Source: an uncultured Porphyromonadaceae bacterium (GTDB lineage Bacteria; Bacteroidota; Bacteroidia; Bacteroidales; Muribaculaceae). From it: a stretch of DNA of 9,313 nt. The position numbers were made by a program, and so were the translations under genes. The DNA lies in NCBI GenBank assembly GCA_905193395.1, contig CAJJOO010000029.1, forward strand, positions 1-9,313, read 5' to 3'. The notes under the pieces were generated by a model, which was not told the DNA's origin, did not search any database, and was given only the letters and a program-made list of their open reading frames with translations. How positions within the stretch are numbered: the first letter of the stretch is position 1; each line of letters starts with the position of its first letter. Shown piece after piece: positions 1 to 6,222 of this stretch.

Positions 1-1173
1 GCCGGGGGCGCCGAGGTGGTGGCATCATATCTCAACCTCAATCCGCGCTCGCGTCTCTTTGCCGGCAAGAGTTTCATCCTCGGCGGCAGTTTCGCCAACG
101 AAGTCGCCGACCTCCCCGCCGGCGTGAGGGTAGGAGACCTGTCGGCCAACCTCATCGACAACATCAATCCGGCCGTAAACCTGCTGCGGATACCGTCGAA
201 GCAGGTGGCCCTGATGCCCGACTGGCACGAGAAACTGCCGCGCCTGGTCGAGGCCTCCCTGCGGGCCGACGTCACGAATATCTCGGGTGTCCCGTCGTGG
301 TTCCTCACGGTGCTTCGCGGCGTAATCGAGCGGGCCGGAGCCTCCACAATCCACGACGTCTGGCCCAATCTGGAAGTCTTTTTTCACGGCGGCATCTCCT
401 TCGCCCCGTACGAAAGCCAATACGCTGCCATCACCGACCCCGCCCGGATGCACTATCTCGAGACCTACAACGCCTCGGAAGGCTTCTTCGCCGTGCAGGA
501 CACCCCGCGCCGCGCCGACGGCATGCGCCTGCTGCTGGACCACGGCGTATATTACGAATTCGTGCCCGCCGACCGTGCCGGGGACCCTCATCCGCATGCT
601 CTCGGGGCATGGCAGGTGGAACCGGGCGCCGTCTACGAAATGATAATCACCGCGTGCAACGGCCTGTGGCGCTATGCCATCGGCGACACCGTGCGCATCG
701 AGAGCGTCGAGCCGCTGCGCATCTCGATTGCCGGCCGCACGCGTTCCTATATCAATGCTTTCGGCGAGGAACTGATGGTTTACAACGCCGACGCCGCCCT
801 TGCCGCAGCCTGCCGTGAGACCGGCGCCTCGGTGCTCAACTACACGGCCGCGCCGGTCTTCACCACCGAGCGGTCGCGCGGTCGTCACCAGTGGCTCATC
901 GAATGGGACCGCCCCCCGCGCTCCCTCGACGAATTCGCCGACGTCCTGGACCGCTGTCTCTGCCGCGAGAACTCCGATTATCAGGCAAAACGCGCCGGAA
1001 ACATCTTCCTCGACCGCCTGACAATTACAACCGCTTCTCCCGGTCTGTTCGACCGCTGGCTGGCCTCCACCGGGAAACTCGGCGGCCAGCGCAAGGTGCC
1101 CCGCCTGTCCAATTCCCGCGATACCATCGACGCCATGCTCCGCTACAACGACAACAACCAACAAACGCAATAA
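1..1173 (+). CDS. GH3 auxin-responsive promoter family protein, 3' part (5' end outside window)
   Basis: The reading frame is open from base 1, so the gene begins upstream; the GTG at 16 is internal and not a start. About 390 residues are visible, against roughly 500 for bacterial GH3 proteins as I recall them. The sequence shows the GH3 core motif YNASEGFF (frame residues about 156-163), then WRYAIGDTVR, the RTRSYINAFGEELM segment, and a C-terminal block with NSDYQAKR and GKLGGQRKVPRLSNSRD, all typical of GH3 adenylate-forming enzymes. Plant members join amino acids to acyl hormones through an acyl-adenylate; the bacterial role is not established, so the substrate is unknown. No signal peptide can be judged because the N-terminus is missing. 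The alkaline phosphatase gene follows 13 bases after the stop, suggesting one transcript. Family assignment is firm; function is inferred only at the level of acyl activation. Confidence 0.88.
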   Translation, partial: AGGAEVVASYLNLNPRSRLFAGKSFILGGSFANEVADLPAGVRVGDLSANLIDNINPAVNLLRIPSKQVALMPDWHEKLPRLVEASLRADVTNISGVPSWFLTVLRGVIERAGASTIHDVWPNLEVFFHGGISFAPYESQYAAITDPARMHYLETYNASEGFFAVQDTPRRADGMRLLLDHGVYYEFVPADRAGDPHPHALGAWQVEPGAVYEMIITACNGLWRYAIGDTVRIESVEPLRISIAGRTRSYINAFGEELMVYNADAALAAACRETGASVLNYTAAPVFTTERSRGRHQWLIEWDRPPRSLDEFADVLDRCLCRENSDYQAKRAGNIFLDRLTITTASPGLFDRWLASTGKLGGQRKVPRLSNSRDTIDAMLRYNDNNQQTQ

Positions 1174-1186
1174 ACCACCAACTACC

Positions 1187-2572
1187 ATGAACCTGAAACG
1201 TATAATCCTGCCACTGATGGCCGCCGCCGCCCTCACGGCCGCTGCCGACGACGCTCCGCGCTATGTATTCTATTTCATCGGCGACGGCATGGGCATGGGT
1301 CCCGTGATGACCGCCCAGGCCTACAACCGCGAGATACTGCACAACGACACCACCCTGCTGATGCTCCGCTTCCCCGTGGCATCGTGGGCCATGACATACT
1401 CGGCTTCTCATTCGATCACCGATTCGGCTGCCGCCGGAACAGCCCTCTCGACTGGCCACAAGACCCGCAACGGCATGCTCGGCATGGACGCCGACAGCGT
1501 ATCGGTCACCTCCGTTGCCCGACAACTGAAAGATGCCGGCTACGGCGTGGGCATCGTCACCTCCGTTGCCGCGGACGACGCCACTCCCGGTGCTTTCTAC
1601 ACCCACGTGCCCTACCGCAAGATGTATCACGACATCGACCTCACCGCCGCCTACTGCGACTATGAGTTCATCGGGGGAGCCGGAATGATCGGCATGGTCA
1701 ACGACACCACCGGCCTGGCCGACGTGATGCGCGAGCGCGGCGTACAGATTGTCCGCGGACCCGAAGGTATCGACAGCATCGCCTCCGAGCGCGTCCTGCT
1801 GATGAACACGGCCGGAACCAGCGCCCACAACATCGGCTACACCATCGACTCGATTCCCGGCGTCCTTACCCTGCCGCTGATGACCGAGGCATGCCTGGAC
1901 CACCTGATGGAATATACCCCCGACCGCTTCTTCATGATGGTCGAGGGCGGCAACATCGACCACGCCCTTCATGGCAACGACGGCGGTGCTGCAATCAAGG
2001 AAGTGCTGAACTTCGACCAGGCACTCAAGGTGGCCTACAACTTCTACCTGCAGCACCCCGACGAGACCCTCATACTCGTCACGGCCGACCACGATACCGG
2101 CGGCCTGGTCAACGTACATTCGCGCACGAGCCAGCCCCGGCCCCTGTCCGTATTCGACTGGCAGCGCGTGTCAAAAGAAGCATTCAGCGAATACTGCAAG
2201 TCGATGCTCCGCGACCGCCGCGTCTACACCTGGGACGACATGCAGCGCTATCTCGAGGAAAACCTCGGCCTCTTCACCCATATCCGCGTGAGCGACGAGC
2301 GCCTCGCCCGCCTCAAGGAAATGTTCGAGGAAACATTTGAAATGCGCAATTCTGCCGACCAGAAGACCCTATACGCCAGTTTCAACGCCTTTGCCGTCGA
2401 AGTATTCTCTCTGGTTAACGACGCCGCAGGTGTTGCCTTCACCACCGTGGGCCATTCCGGCAACCCCGTGCCCGTCTTCGCCGTGGGTGTCGGTTCCGAC
2501 CTCTTCAAGGGCGTGAACAACAACATCGACCTCCCCGTCTACCTGCGCCGTATCCTCGGCCTCGCCGACTGA
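1187..2572 (+). CDS. exported alkaline phosphatase, PhoA family
   Basis: This 461-residue protein is predicted to hydrolyse phosphate monoesters in the periplasm or at the cell surface. Residues 1-20 (MNLKRIILPLMAAAALTAAA) form a typical signal peptide. By comparison with E. coli PhoA, the visible active site includes metal ligand D33 in IGDGMG, the D79-S80 pair with the phosphorylated serine in TDSAAAGT, D131 and T133 in DDATPGAF, the phosphate-binding arginine R144, E253, D258 and H262 in VEGGNIDHALH, D301-H302 in TADHDTGG, and H423 in VGHSGNP. E. coli Lys328 appears to be replaced by H259, as in some other family members. The catalytic set therefore looks intact. The ATG at 1187 is chosen because it starts the signal peptide; no clear Shine-Dalgarno precedes it, as is usual in Bacteroidetes. 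It lies 13 bases behind the GH3 gene and is followed by a terminator. No Pho-box was recognised. Confidence 0.95.
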   Translation: MNLKRIILPLMAAAALTAAADDAPRYVFYFIGDGMGMGPVMTAQAYNREILHNDTTLLMLRFPVASWAMTYSASHSITDSAAAGTALSTGHKTRNGMLGMDADSVSVTSVARQLKDAGYGVGIVTSVAADDATPGAFYTHVPYRKMYHDIDLTAAYCDYEFIGGAGMIGMVNDTTGLADVMRERGVQIVRGPEGIDSIASERVLLMNTAGTSAHNIGYTIDSIPGVLTLPLMTEACLDHLMEYTPDRFFMMVEGGNIDHALHGNDGGAAIKEVLNFDQALKVAYNFYLQHPDETLILVTADHDTGGLVNVHSRTSQPRPLSVFDWQRVSKEAFSEYCKSMLRDRRVYTWDDMQRYLEENLGLFTHIRVSDERLARLKEMFEETFEMRNSADQKTLYASFNAFAVEVFSLVNDAAGVAFTTVGHSGNPVPVFAVGVGSDLFKGVNNNIDLPVYLRRILGLAD

Positions 2573-2618
2573 CTTCCCAATTGACTTACAACCCCGTGCG
2601 CAACTCAGGGATACTCTT

Positions 2619-2642
2619 TCCCGACCGCGCGCGGGATTTTTT
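2619..2642 (+). terminator. rho-independent terminator after the alkaline phosphatase gene
   Basis: A 5-bp GC-rich stem (TCCCG 2619-2623 with CGGGA 2632-2636) closes an 8-base GC-rich loop and is followed at once by six T residues. It lies 47 bases after the phosphatase stop and just before the ffs promoter, so it would separate the two transcription units. The stem is short, which lowers confidence. Confidence 0.65.
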
Positions 2643-2654
2643 GCAATTTTTTCA

Positions 2655-2685
2655 TTGCCGAATGGAATAAAAGCACTAACTTTGC
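2655..2685 (+). promoter_or_regulatory. Bacteroidetes-type promoter of ffs
   Basis: TTG at 2655-2657 is followed, after 19 bases, by TAACTTTGC at 2677-2685, an exact match to the Bacteroides -7 consensus TAnnTTTG with its usual -33 TTG. The expected start of transcription falls at about 2688-2690, which is where the base-paired 5' end of the SRP RNA begins. That coincidence supports both calls. Confidence 0.8.
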
Positions 2686-2689
2686 ACTC

Positions 2690-2792
2690 GGGTAAGTCCT
2701 ACACGACCAGCTCCCCGAGAATCCCCCAGGTCTTGACCGAAGCAAGGGTATCGGGTCGTAGCGGTGCGATGTAGATCGCTTACCCTTTTTTT
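2690..2792 (+). ncRNA. ffs: small signal recognition particle RNA (4.5S-type)
   Basis: This is the RNA part of the particle that, with Ffh, targets membrane and exported proteins. The ends pair perfectly (GGGTAAG 2690-2696 with CTTACCC 2779-2785) and are followed by a seven-T run that doubles as the terminator. Inside, ACGACC (2703-2708) pairs with GGTCGT (2754-2759). The conserved Ffh-binding domain is present: CAGG at 2727-2730 opposite AGCA at 2741-2744, with CCC/GGG closing below. The apical loop is not the usual GGAA: the segment between the C2732-G2739 pair reads TTGACC, which may form a UGAC (URRC-type) loop. The length of about 100 nt fits the small bacterial SRP RNA without an Alu domain. 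Exact ends are inferred from pairing. Confidence 0.9.
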
Positions 2793-2817
2793 GTCAGACT
2801 TCAATATTTCAACCTAT

Positions 2818-3285
2818 ATGCGCACTCCCGACGAAATCAAAGACTGCACACTCCTTGGAAATCAGGGCGTGAAATATCCCGACTGCTACAGCCCCGAGGT
2901 GCTCCAGACCTTCGTGAACAAACATCCCGACAACGAATACCTCGTCACCTTCAACTGCCCCGAATTCACATCCCTCTGCCCTAAAACCGGTCAGCCCGAC
3001 TTCGCCACCATCATCATCAACTACATCCCCCGCGAAAAGATGGTCGAGAGCAAGAGCCTCAAACTATATCTGTTCAGTTTCCGCAACCACGGCGATTTTC
3101 ACGAAGACTGCGTAAACATCATCATGAAAGACCTCGTGGCCCTGATGAATCCACGCTATCTCGAAGTCGTGGGCAACTTCACCCCCCGCGGCGGTATCTC
3201 AATCCATCCCTTTGCAAATTACGGCGACGACGAACACCGCGACCTGGTGCGCGCACGTATGCTGGCAATGTTCCGCGACAAATGA
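2818..3285 (+). CDS. queF: NADPH-dependent 7-cyano-7-deazaguanine reductase (preQ0 reductase) QueF
   Basis: QueF is a cytoplasmic enzyme that reduces the nitrile of preQ0 to the amine of preQ1 using NADPH, a step of queuosine tRNA modification. The protein is 155 residues, the size of the short (unimodal) QueF class. The nucleophilic cysteine that forms a thioimide with the nitrile is C54 in [12 protein letters not shown], with the catalytic aspartate D61. The family signature ESKSLKLY is at 77-84, and H95-E96 in the following segment match the substrate-binding pair. The ATG at 2818 (MRTPDEIKD) is chosen; an in-frame GTG at 2764 gives a longer frame but lies inside the SRP RNA and adds 18 unrelated residues. 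No promoter is visible between the ffs T run and this start, so it may depend on read-through. Its stop overlaps the queC start. Confidence 0.95.
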   Translation: MRTPDEIKDCTLLGNQGVKYPDCYSPEVLQTFVNKHPDNEYLVTFNCPEFTSLCPKTGQPDFATIIINYIPREKMVESKSLKLYLFSFRNHGDFHEDCVNIIMKDLVALMNPRYLEVVGNFTPRGGISIHPFANYGDDEHRDLVRARMLAMFRDK

Positions 3286-3941
3286 CACAGAAAGACTCGA
3301 TCCTGGTACTCAGCGGCGGCATGGACTCCACCACCATGCTCTATGAATTCGCCCCGCGCATAGCCCTCGCCGTCACATTCAACTACGGCTCCAACCACAA
3401 CGCACGCGAAATCGAGTGCGCTCGCTACAACTGCCGAAAACTCGGCATCGAACTCGTCGAGGTCGACCTCCCCTTCGTCGGCCGACTGTTCAACAGTTCC
3501 CTTCTCAGCGGTGCCGAAGCCATCCCCGAAGGCAACTACGACGACGAAAACATGAAATCAACCGTTGTGCCATTCCGCAACGGCATAATGCTGGCCATCG
3601 CCGCCGGCCTTGCAGAAAGCCGCGGACTGGCACACGTGATGATGGCAAACCACGGCGGTGACCACGCCATTTACCCCGACTGTCGCCCCGAATTCGTCGA
3701 CGCCATGTCCCGTGCAATCTCCTGCGGAACCTACGACCACATAACCATCGACGCCCCATACACCGGCATCACCAAGACCGACATCGCCCTGCGCGGCGCC
3801 GCCCTCGGCATCGATTACTCCCACACCTACTCCTGCTACAAAGGCCGCGAGCACCACTGCGGCCGCTGCGGCACCTGCACCGAGCGCCGCCAGGCCTTCG
3901 CTGCCGCCAACCTCCCCGACCCCACAATCTACGAAGACTAA
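3282..3941 (+). CDS. queC: 7-cyano-7-deazaguanine synthase (preQ0 synthase) QueC
   Basis: QueC is a cytoplasmic enzyme that converts 7-carboxy-7-deazaguanine plus ammonia and ATP to preQ0, the substrate of the upstream QueF. The 219-residue protein has the N-terminal ATP pyrophosphatase P-loop SGGMDST (11-17), a conserved VPFRNGIML segment (96-104), [14 protein letters not shown] (125-138), and the C-terminal zinc site formed by C185, C193, C196 and C199 ([15 protein letters not shown]). All key elements are intact and the length is normal for the family. The start overlaps the queF stop by four bases (ATGA), a typical sign of translational coupling. QueD, QueE and GTP cyclohydrolase genes for the earlier steps are not in the window. 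Confidence 0.97.
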   Translation: MTQKDSILVLSGGMDSTTMLYEFAPRIALAVTFNYGSNHNAREIECARYNCRKLGIELVEVDLPFVGRLFNSSLLSGAEAIPEGNYDDENMKSTVVPFRNGIMLAIAAGLAESRGLAHVMMANHGGDHAIYPDCRPEFVDAMSRAISCGTYDHITIDAPYTGITKTDIALRGAALGIDYSHTYSCYKGREHHCGRCGTCTERRQAFAAANLPDPTIYED

Positions 3942-3960
3942 TCCGACTTTACGTCCAAAC

Positions 3961-3986
3961 CGGTCCCCGCATAACCCCGGGGTCCG
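3961..3986. other. strong inverted repeat just downstream of queC
   Basis: CGGTCCCCG (3961-3969) pairs with CGGGGTCCG (3978-3986) with one T-T mismatch, leaving an 8-base loop. It contains the perfect 10-base palindrome ACCCCGGGGT (3974-3983). It lies 20 bases after the queC stop, where a terminator is expected, but has no T run on the + strand. It may instead end transcription from both sides or belong to a dispersed repeat. Confidence 0.5.
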
Positions 3987-4004
3987 AGAACATAGTGCCC
4001 TTAT

Positions 4005-4028
4005 GGCGCAGCGAGAATTCGGTGCGCC
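4005..4028. other. second inverted repeat in the queC downstream region
   Basis: GGCGCA (4005-4010) and TGCGCC (4023-4028) can form a 6-bp stem with a 12-base loop containing GAATTC. With the hairpin at 3961-3986 it makes a tandem of stem-loops in about 70 bases, between queC and the possible convergent small gene at 4055-4261. No T run follows on either strand, so a terminator role is only a suggestion. Confidence 0.4.
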
Positions 4029-4054
4029 CTCATGCTTTACTGTGGCTTTATAAA

Positions 4055-4261
4055 TCATTTTCCAACTATGGTTGGGAAGGCTGAGATTTCGGCCGTTACG
4101 GCATGGATGGGTCTGGCGATGTCAACCGGCATTGATGGTTCGCAGTCAAGATATACGTTGGCCCTGGGATATGCGAGCGGACGCCCCGGCATCTCAATCT
4201 TTGCCGAAACGGCTGCTTCGCGAATCATGGCTGCGTCTTCCGCATGTTTACCTTTATTCAT
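4055..4261 (-). CDS. possible small protein of unknown function (68 aa)
   Basis: I do not recognise this protein. It is hydrophilic to mixed, has no signal peptide or membrane segment, and begins MNKGKHAEDAAMIREAAVSA. Two things favour a real gene: a Bacteroidetes-type promoter is correctly placed and oriented about 50 bases upstream of the ATG (4315-4346), and the segment is richer in G and C than the AT-rich DNA just upstream of it. Against it, a + strand frame (4032-4271) is open over the same bases and the size is small. It faces queC, with the two hairpins at 3961-4028 between them. It could also be a small RNA, or a remnant of a longer gene. Confidence 0.35.
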   Translation of the reverse strand: MNKGKHAEDAAMIREAAVSAKIEMPGRPLAYPRANVYLDCEPSMPVDIARPIHAVTAEISAFPTIVGK

Positions 4262-4314
4262 CAGAGGTTAAACAATGTCTGATACCTGCAATAAATCAAA
4301 AACTTAACTTCACG

Positions 4315-4346
4315 GCAAAATTAGAAAAAAGAGTTTGTGACACCAA
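4315..4346 (-). promoter_or_regulatory. Bacteroidetes-type promoter reading leftward
   Basis: On the minus strand, TTG (complement of 4344-4346) is followed after 20 bases by TAATTTTGC (complement of 4315-4323), matching the TAnnTTTG consensus and spacing. The predicted start of transcription is near 4311, about 50 bases before the ATG of the small minus-strand frame. The surrounding DNA is AT-rich, so a chance match is possible. Confidence 0.5.
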
Positions 4347-4456
4347 CAGCAGGATGAAAAACAACGAAAAATATAATATGAAAGATTCCTAAAAGAAGAG
4401 CCTGGCATTTATTATGTGAATTTTTCAGTAGTTATTTGCACTTTTATTCGTAATTG
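4347..4456. other. AT-rich intergenic stretch
   Basis: Between the two divergent promoters I see no convincing gene, RNA or repeat. Together with 4262-4314 (presumed leader of the small minus-strand gene) and 4489-4530 (presumed leader of the next + gene) it forms a 269-base AT-rich region that contrasts with the GC-rich queC. Confidence 0.5.
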
Positions 4457-4488
4457 TTTGCATAAGTTGATAATTGTATGTACTTTTG
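4457..4488 (+). promoter_or_regulatory. Bacteroidetes-type promoter of the secreted-protein gene
   Basis: TTTG at 4457-4460 is followed after 20 bases by TACTTTTG at 4481-4488, a full match to the -33 and -7 consensus. Transcription would start near 4492, leaving a leader of roughly 40 bases that is A-rich just before the ATG at 4531, as is common for translation starts in this phylum. Confidence 0.7.
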
Positions 4489-4530
4489 TCGCATTGTATA
4501 ACCTTAATAACTAATAATAAAGCAATTATT

Positions 4531-6138
4531 ATGAGCACAATTTTCAAGAGATTTCTGTTGCCGGTTCTGATCGTAGCGGGGACGGCTTGTGCTTTTGGCG
4601 GCGAGTTCAAGGTCCGCTTTTCGACGGATTGGGCAATTTTCACTCCGGGGCCTTGTGATTTCGATATCGCAATGGTGCAGGATGTCAATGATGATGGCTC
4701 TTATGAACATTTCACAAGAATTGCCTTGAATGAATATATCGACCGGTACACGTCTTATGACAAAACGCAATACGGTTTTCTTTTCGGCAGCGAGAGTGAG
4801 ACGACTAATGAGGGAGTGATTGATTTTTACCTCGATAAGGTTTACAATATTACATCGGTTGAAATCGAGGCCTGGTCGGATTATGATGACGTGGATTTTT
4901 ATGTCAATGACAGGCCGAAACGACTTGATTATGATTTACAAACATACAGCATTGAATTGTCTCAGCCGCTGGACTGCATCAGCGTGCGGGCGTCGCATGG
5001 CCTGGGACTGCTGATGCTGACAATTAAATATGACGAGAGCGCGCCGCAGCCCACGATGCCCGGATTGCCGACGTTCAAATGTGGCGACACTGCCTGCACC
5101 GGCTCAGCGACCATCGCCGCCGGCATGCCTTTGGTGTGTGAATCCGCCGGGGCTGAAAGTCTTGAAATATCCGTAAACGGCGGTGCCCCGCTCGCCTTCT
5201 CCGGCAGTACAGCCGTGCTATACCCCTGCGCCGACGCCACATACAGCGTCACGGGCGTGAACGCCGAAGGTCGCGGCGAGACGGCCGAACTGAAAGTCGG
5301 TGTCACTGACCGTGAGTCGACCGGTGAACTGCTGTTAACAATGACACCACGTGCCGTCACAATTGATGGTCAGGCCCATTGCGCCACCGACGTGGAGGCT
5401 TCCTACCTGCCTGCCGCAGATGCTGCCGCGACGGCTCATATCCTCGTCTGCGGAGGCGTTGAGGTCGCCCGTGCCGAGGCTCCCGCAGCCGATGGCCAAT
5501 ATCATTTCTCCGTCAAGGGCGCGCCCGCCCATCTCAGCGGCGACTGGGCAGTTGCTGCCGCCGACGGCTCGGTCTTCACCCCCGCCCCGGCCGAAAATGT
5601 CACAGCGCCCGTTGCCTTTGAGGCCGAGACATGTGAAAACACCAGATTCGTTTACGACTCCCAGTCCAGGTCAGTGACCGCATATCTGGGATTCTCGATA
5701 CCTAATTCGGGCGCCTACACCACTCCCGAAATCAGCGGCGCCGAAGGCACCCTCACAGCCGGCGCTAACCCAGGAGAATATATCTACACGGTGGCCGATT
5801 GCGCGACCGACGTCGACAATCCCGAAGAAGTCGGCATCCGCACCATCACGCTGACCATCACGCCCGTTACCCGCGTCACCTGGGGCGCCGCCGCGGCCGC
5901 TCGAACCATGGCCGACAGCCTCGTGGCCGCCACGACAACTGTCCGCGGCAAGACCATCGAACTGCAATACACGCTGACCAAGGACGACATTTCGGGCATC
6001 GCCGACATCACGGCAGGCGAAACCGGCGCCGAGGAATACTACACCATCGACGGCCTGCGCACTGCCCGCCTAACCGCCCCCGGCCTTTACATCCGCCGCA
6101 CCCCAGCAGGCCAATGCAGCAAAATATATGTGAAATAA
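4531..6138 (+). CDS. predicted secreted multidomain protein of unknown function with Bacteroidales C-terminal tail
   Basis: I do not recognise a specific family. The 535-residue protein begins with a signal peptide (MSTIFKRFLLPVLIVAGTACA), probably cut near residues 21-23. Residues about 25-168 are acidic and aromatic, rich in D and Y, and look like a beta-rich domain. From about 178 to 260 the pattern, including ISVNGGAPLAF and TYSVTGVNAEGRGE, resembles chitobiase-C-terminal or Ig-like modules. Further Ala/Thr-rich beta-like stretches follow. The end (EEYYTIDGLR at 501-510, then APGLYIRR and KIYVK) matches the short tail seen on many exported Bacteroidales proteins, perhaps a sorting signal. 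An earlier in-frame GTG at 4474 lies upstream of the promoter -7 box and is rejected. Codon composition changes sharply near residue 170: 4801-4860 has 21 G/C of 60, whereas 5461-5520 has 39 of 60. No enzymatic motif was seen. Confidence 0.85.
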   Translation: MSTIFKRFLLPVLIVAGTACAFGGEFKVRFSTDWAIFTPGPCDFDIAMVQDVNDDGSYEHFTRIALNEYIDRYTSYDKTQYGFLFGSESETTNEGVIDFYLDKVYNITSVEIEAWSDYDDVDFYVNDRPKRLDYDLQTYSIELSQPLDCISVRASHGLGLLMLTIKYDESAPQPTMPGLPTFKCGDTACTGSATIAAGMPLVCESAGAESLEISVNGGAPLAFSGSTAVLYPCADATYSVTGVNAEGRGETAELKVGVTDRESTGELLLTMTPRAVTIDGQAHCATDVEASYLPAADAAATAHILVCGGVEVARAEAPAADGQYHFSVKGAPAHLSGDWAVAAADGSVFTPAPAENVTAPVAFEAETCENTRFVYDSQSRSVTAYLGFSIPNSGAYTTPEISGAEGTLTAGANPGEYIYTVADCATDVDNPEEVGIRTITLTITPVTRVTWGAAAAARTMADSLVAATTTVRGKTIELQYTLTKDDISGIADITAGETGAEEYYTIDGLRTARLTAPGLYIRRTPAGQCSKIYVK

Positions 6139-6159
6139 CCCGAAAAACATCCGCATAAA

Positions 6160-6200
6160 CACCAAGGGCGGCGCCCTTGGTGGGGGTGTCGCCCTTGGTG
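6160..6200. repeat. palindrome with an extra third arm between convergent genes
   Basis: CACCAAGGGC (6160-6169) and GCCCTTGGTG (6173-6182) form a perfect 10-bp hairpin with a 3-base loop; the identical right arm GCCCTTGGTG recurs at 6191-6200 after eight bases. The element fills most of the 84-base gap between two converging genes, so it may end transcription from both sides, although no good T run follows on either strand. The third arm allows two alternative hairpins sharing one left arm. Confidence 0.6.
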
Positions 6201-6222
6201 CGAATCGGCATTTGAATCGCCG

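Noticed and set aside
25..1236. Long minus-strand open frame opposite the GH3 gene
   Set aside because: The opposite strand encodes clear GH3 motifs over the same bases; long antisense frames are expected in GC-rich coding DNA, and the translation is Gly/Val/Ala-rich with no family motif.
1025..2119. 364-codon minus-strand frame opposite the GH3 end and the alkaline phosphatase
   Set aside because: It lies antisense to a complete phosphatase with all catalytic residues and has no recognisable motif.
2764..2817. GTG at 2764 as the start of queF
   Set aside because: It falls inside the SRP RNA and adds residues not seen in QueF; ATG at 2818 gives the normal family length.
2786..2817. preQ1 riboswitch ahead of queF
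   Set aside because: The leader between the ffs T run and the start codon is only 25 bases and shows no aptamer-like stem; the structured RNA upstream is SRP RNA.
4032..4271. 79-codon + strand frame overlapping the small minus-strand frame
   Set aside because: No promoter of the right orientation was seen ahead of it and no family was recognised; the minus-strand frame has the better context, though neither is proven.
4474..4530. GTG at 4474 as the start of the secreted protein
   Set aside because: It lies upstream of the -7 promoter box at 4481-4488, and only the ATG at 4531 yields a proper signal peptide.
4425..4770. Minus-strand frames opposite the start of the secreted protein (4425-4688 and 4504-4770)
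   Set aside because: They overlap the + strand promoter and signal peptide region, with no motif and no promoter of their own.
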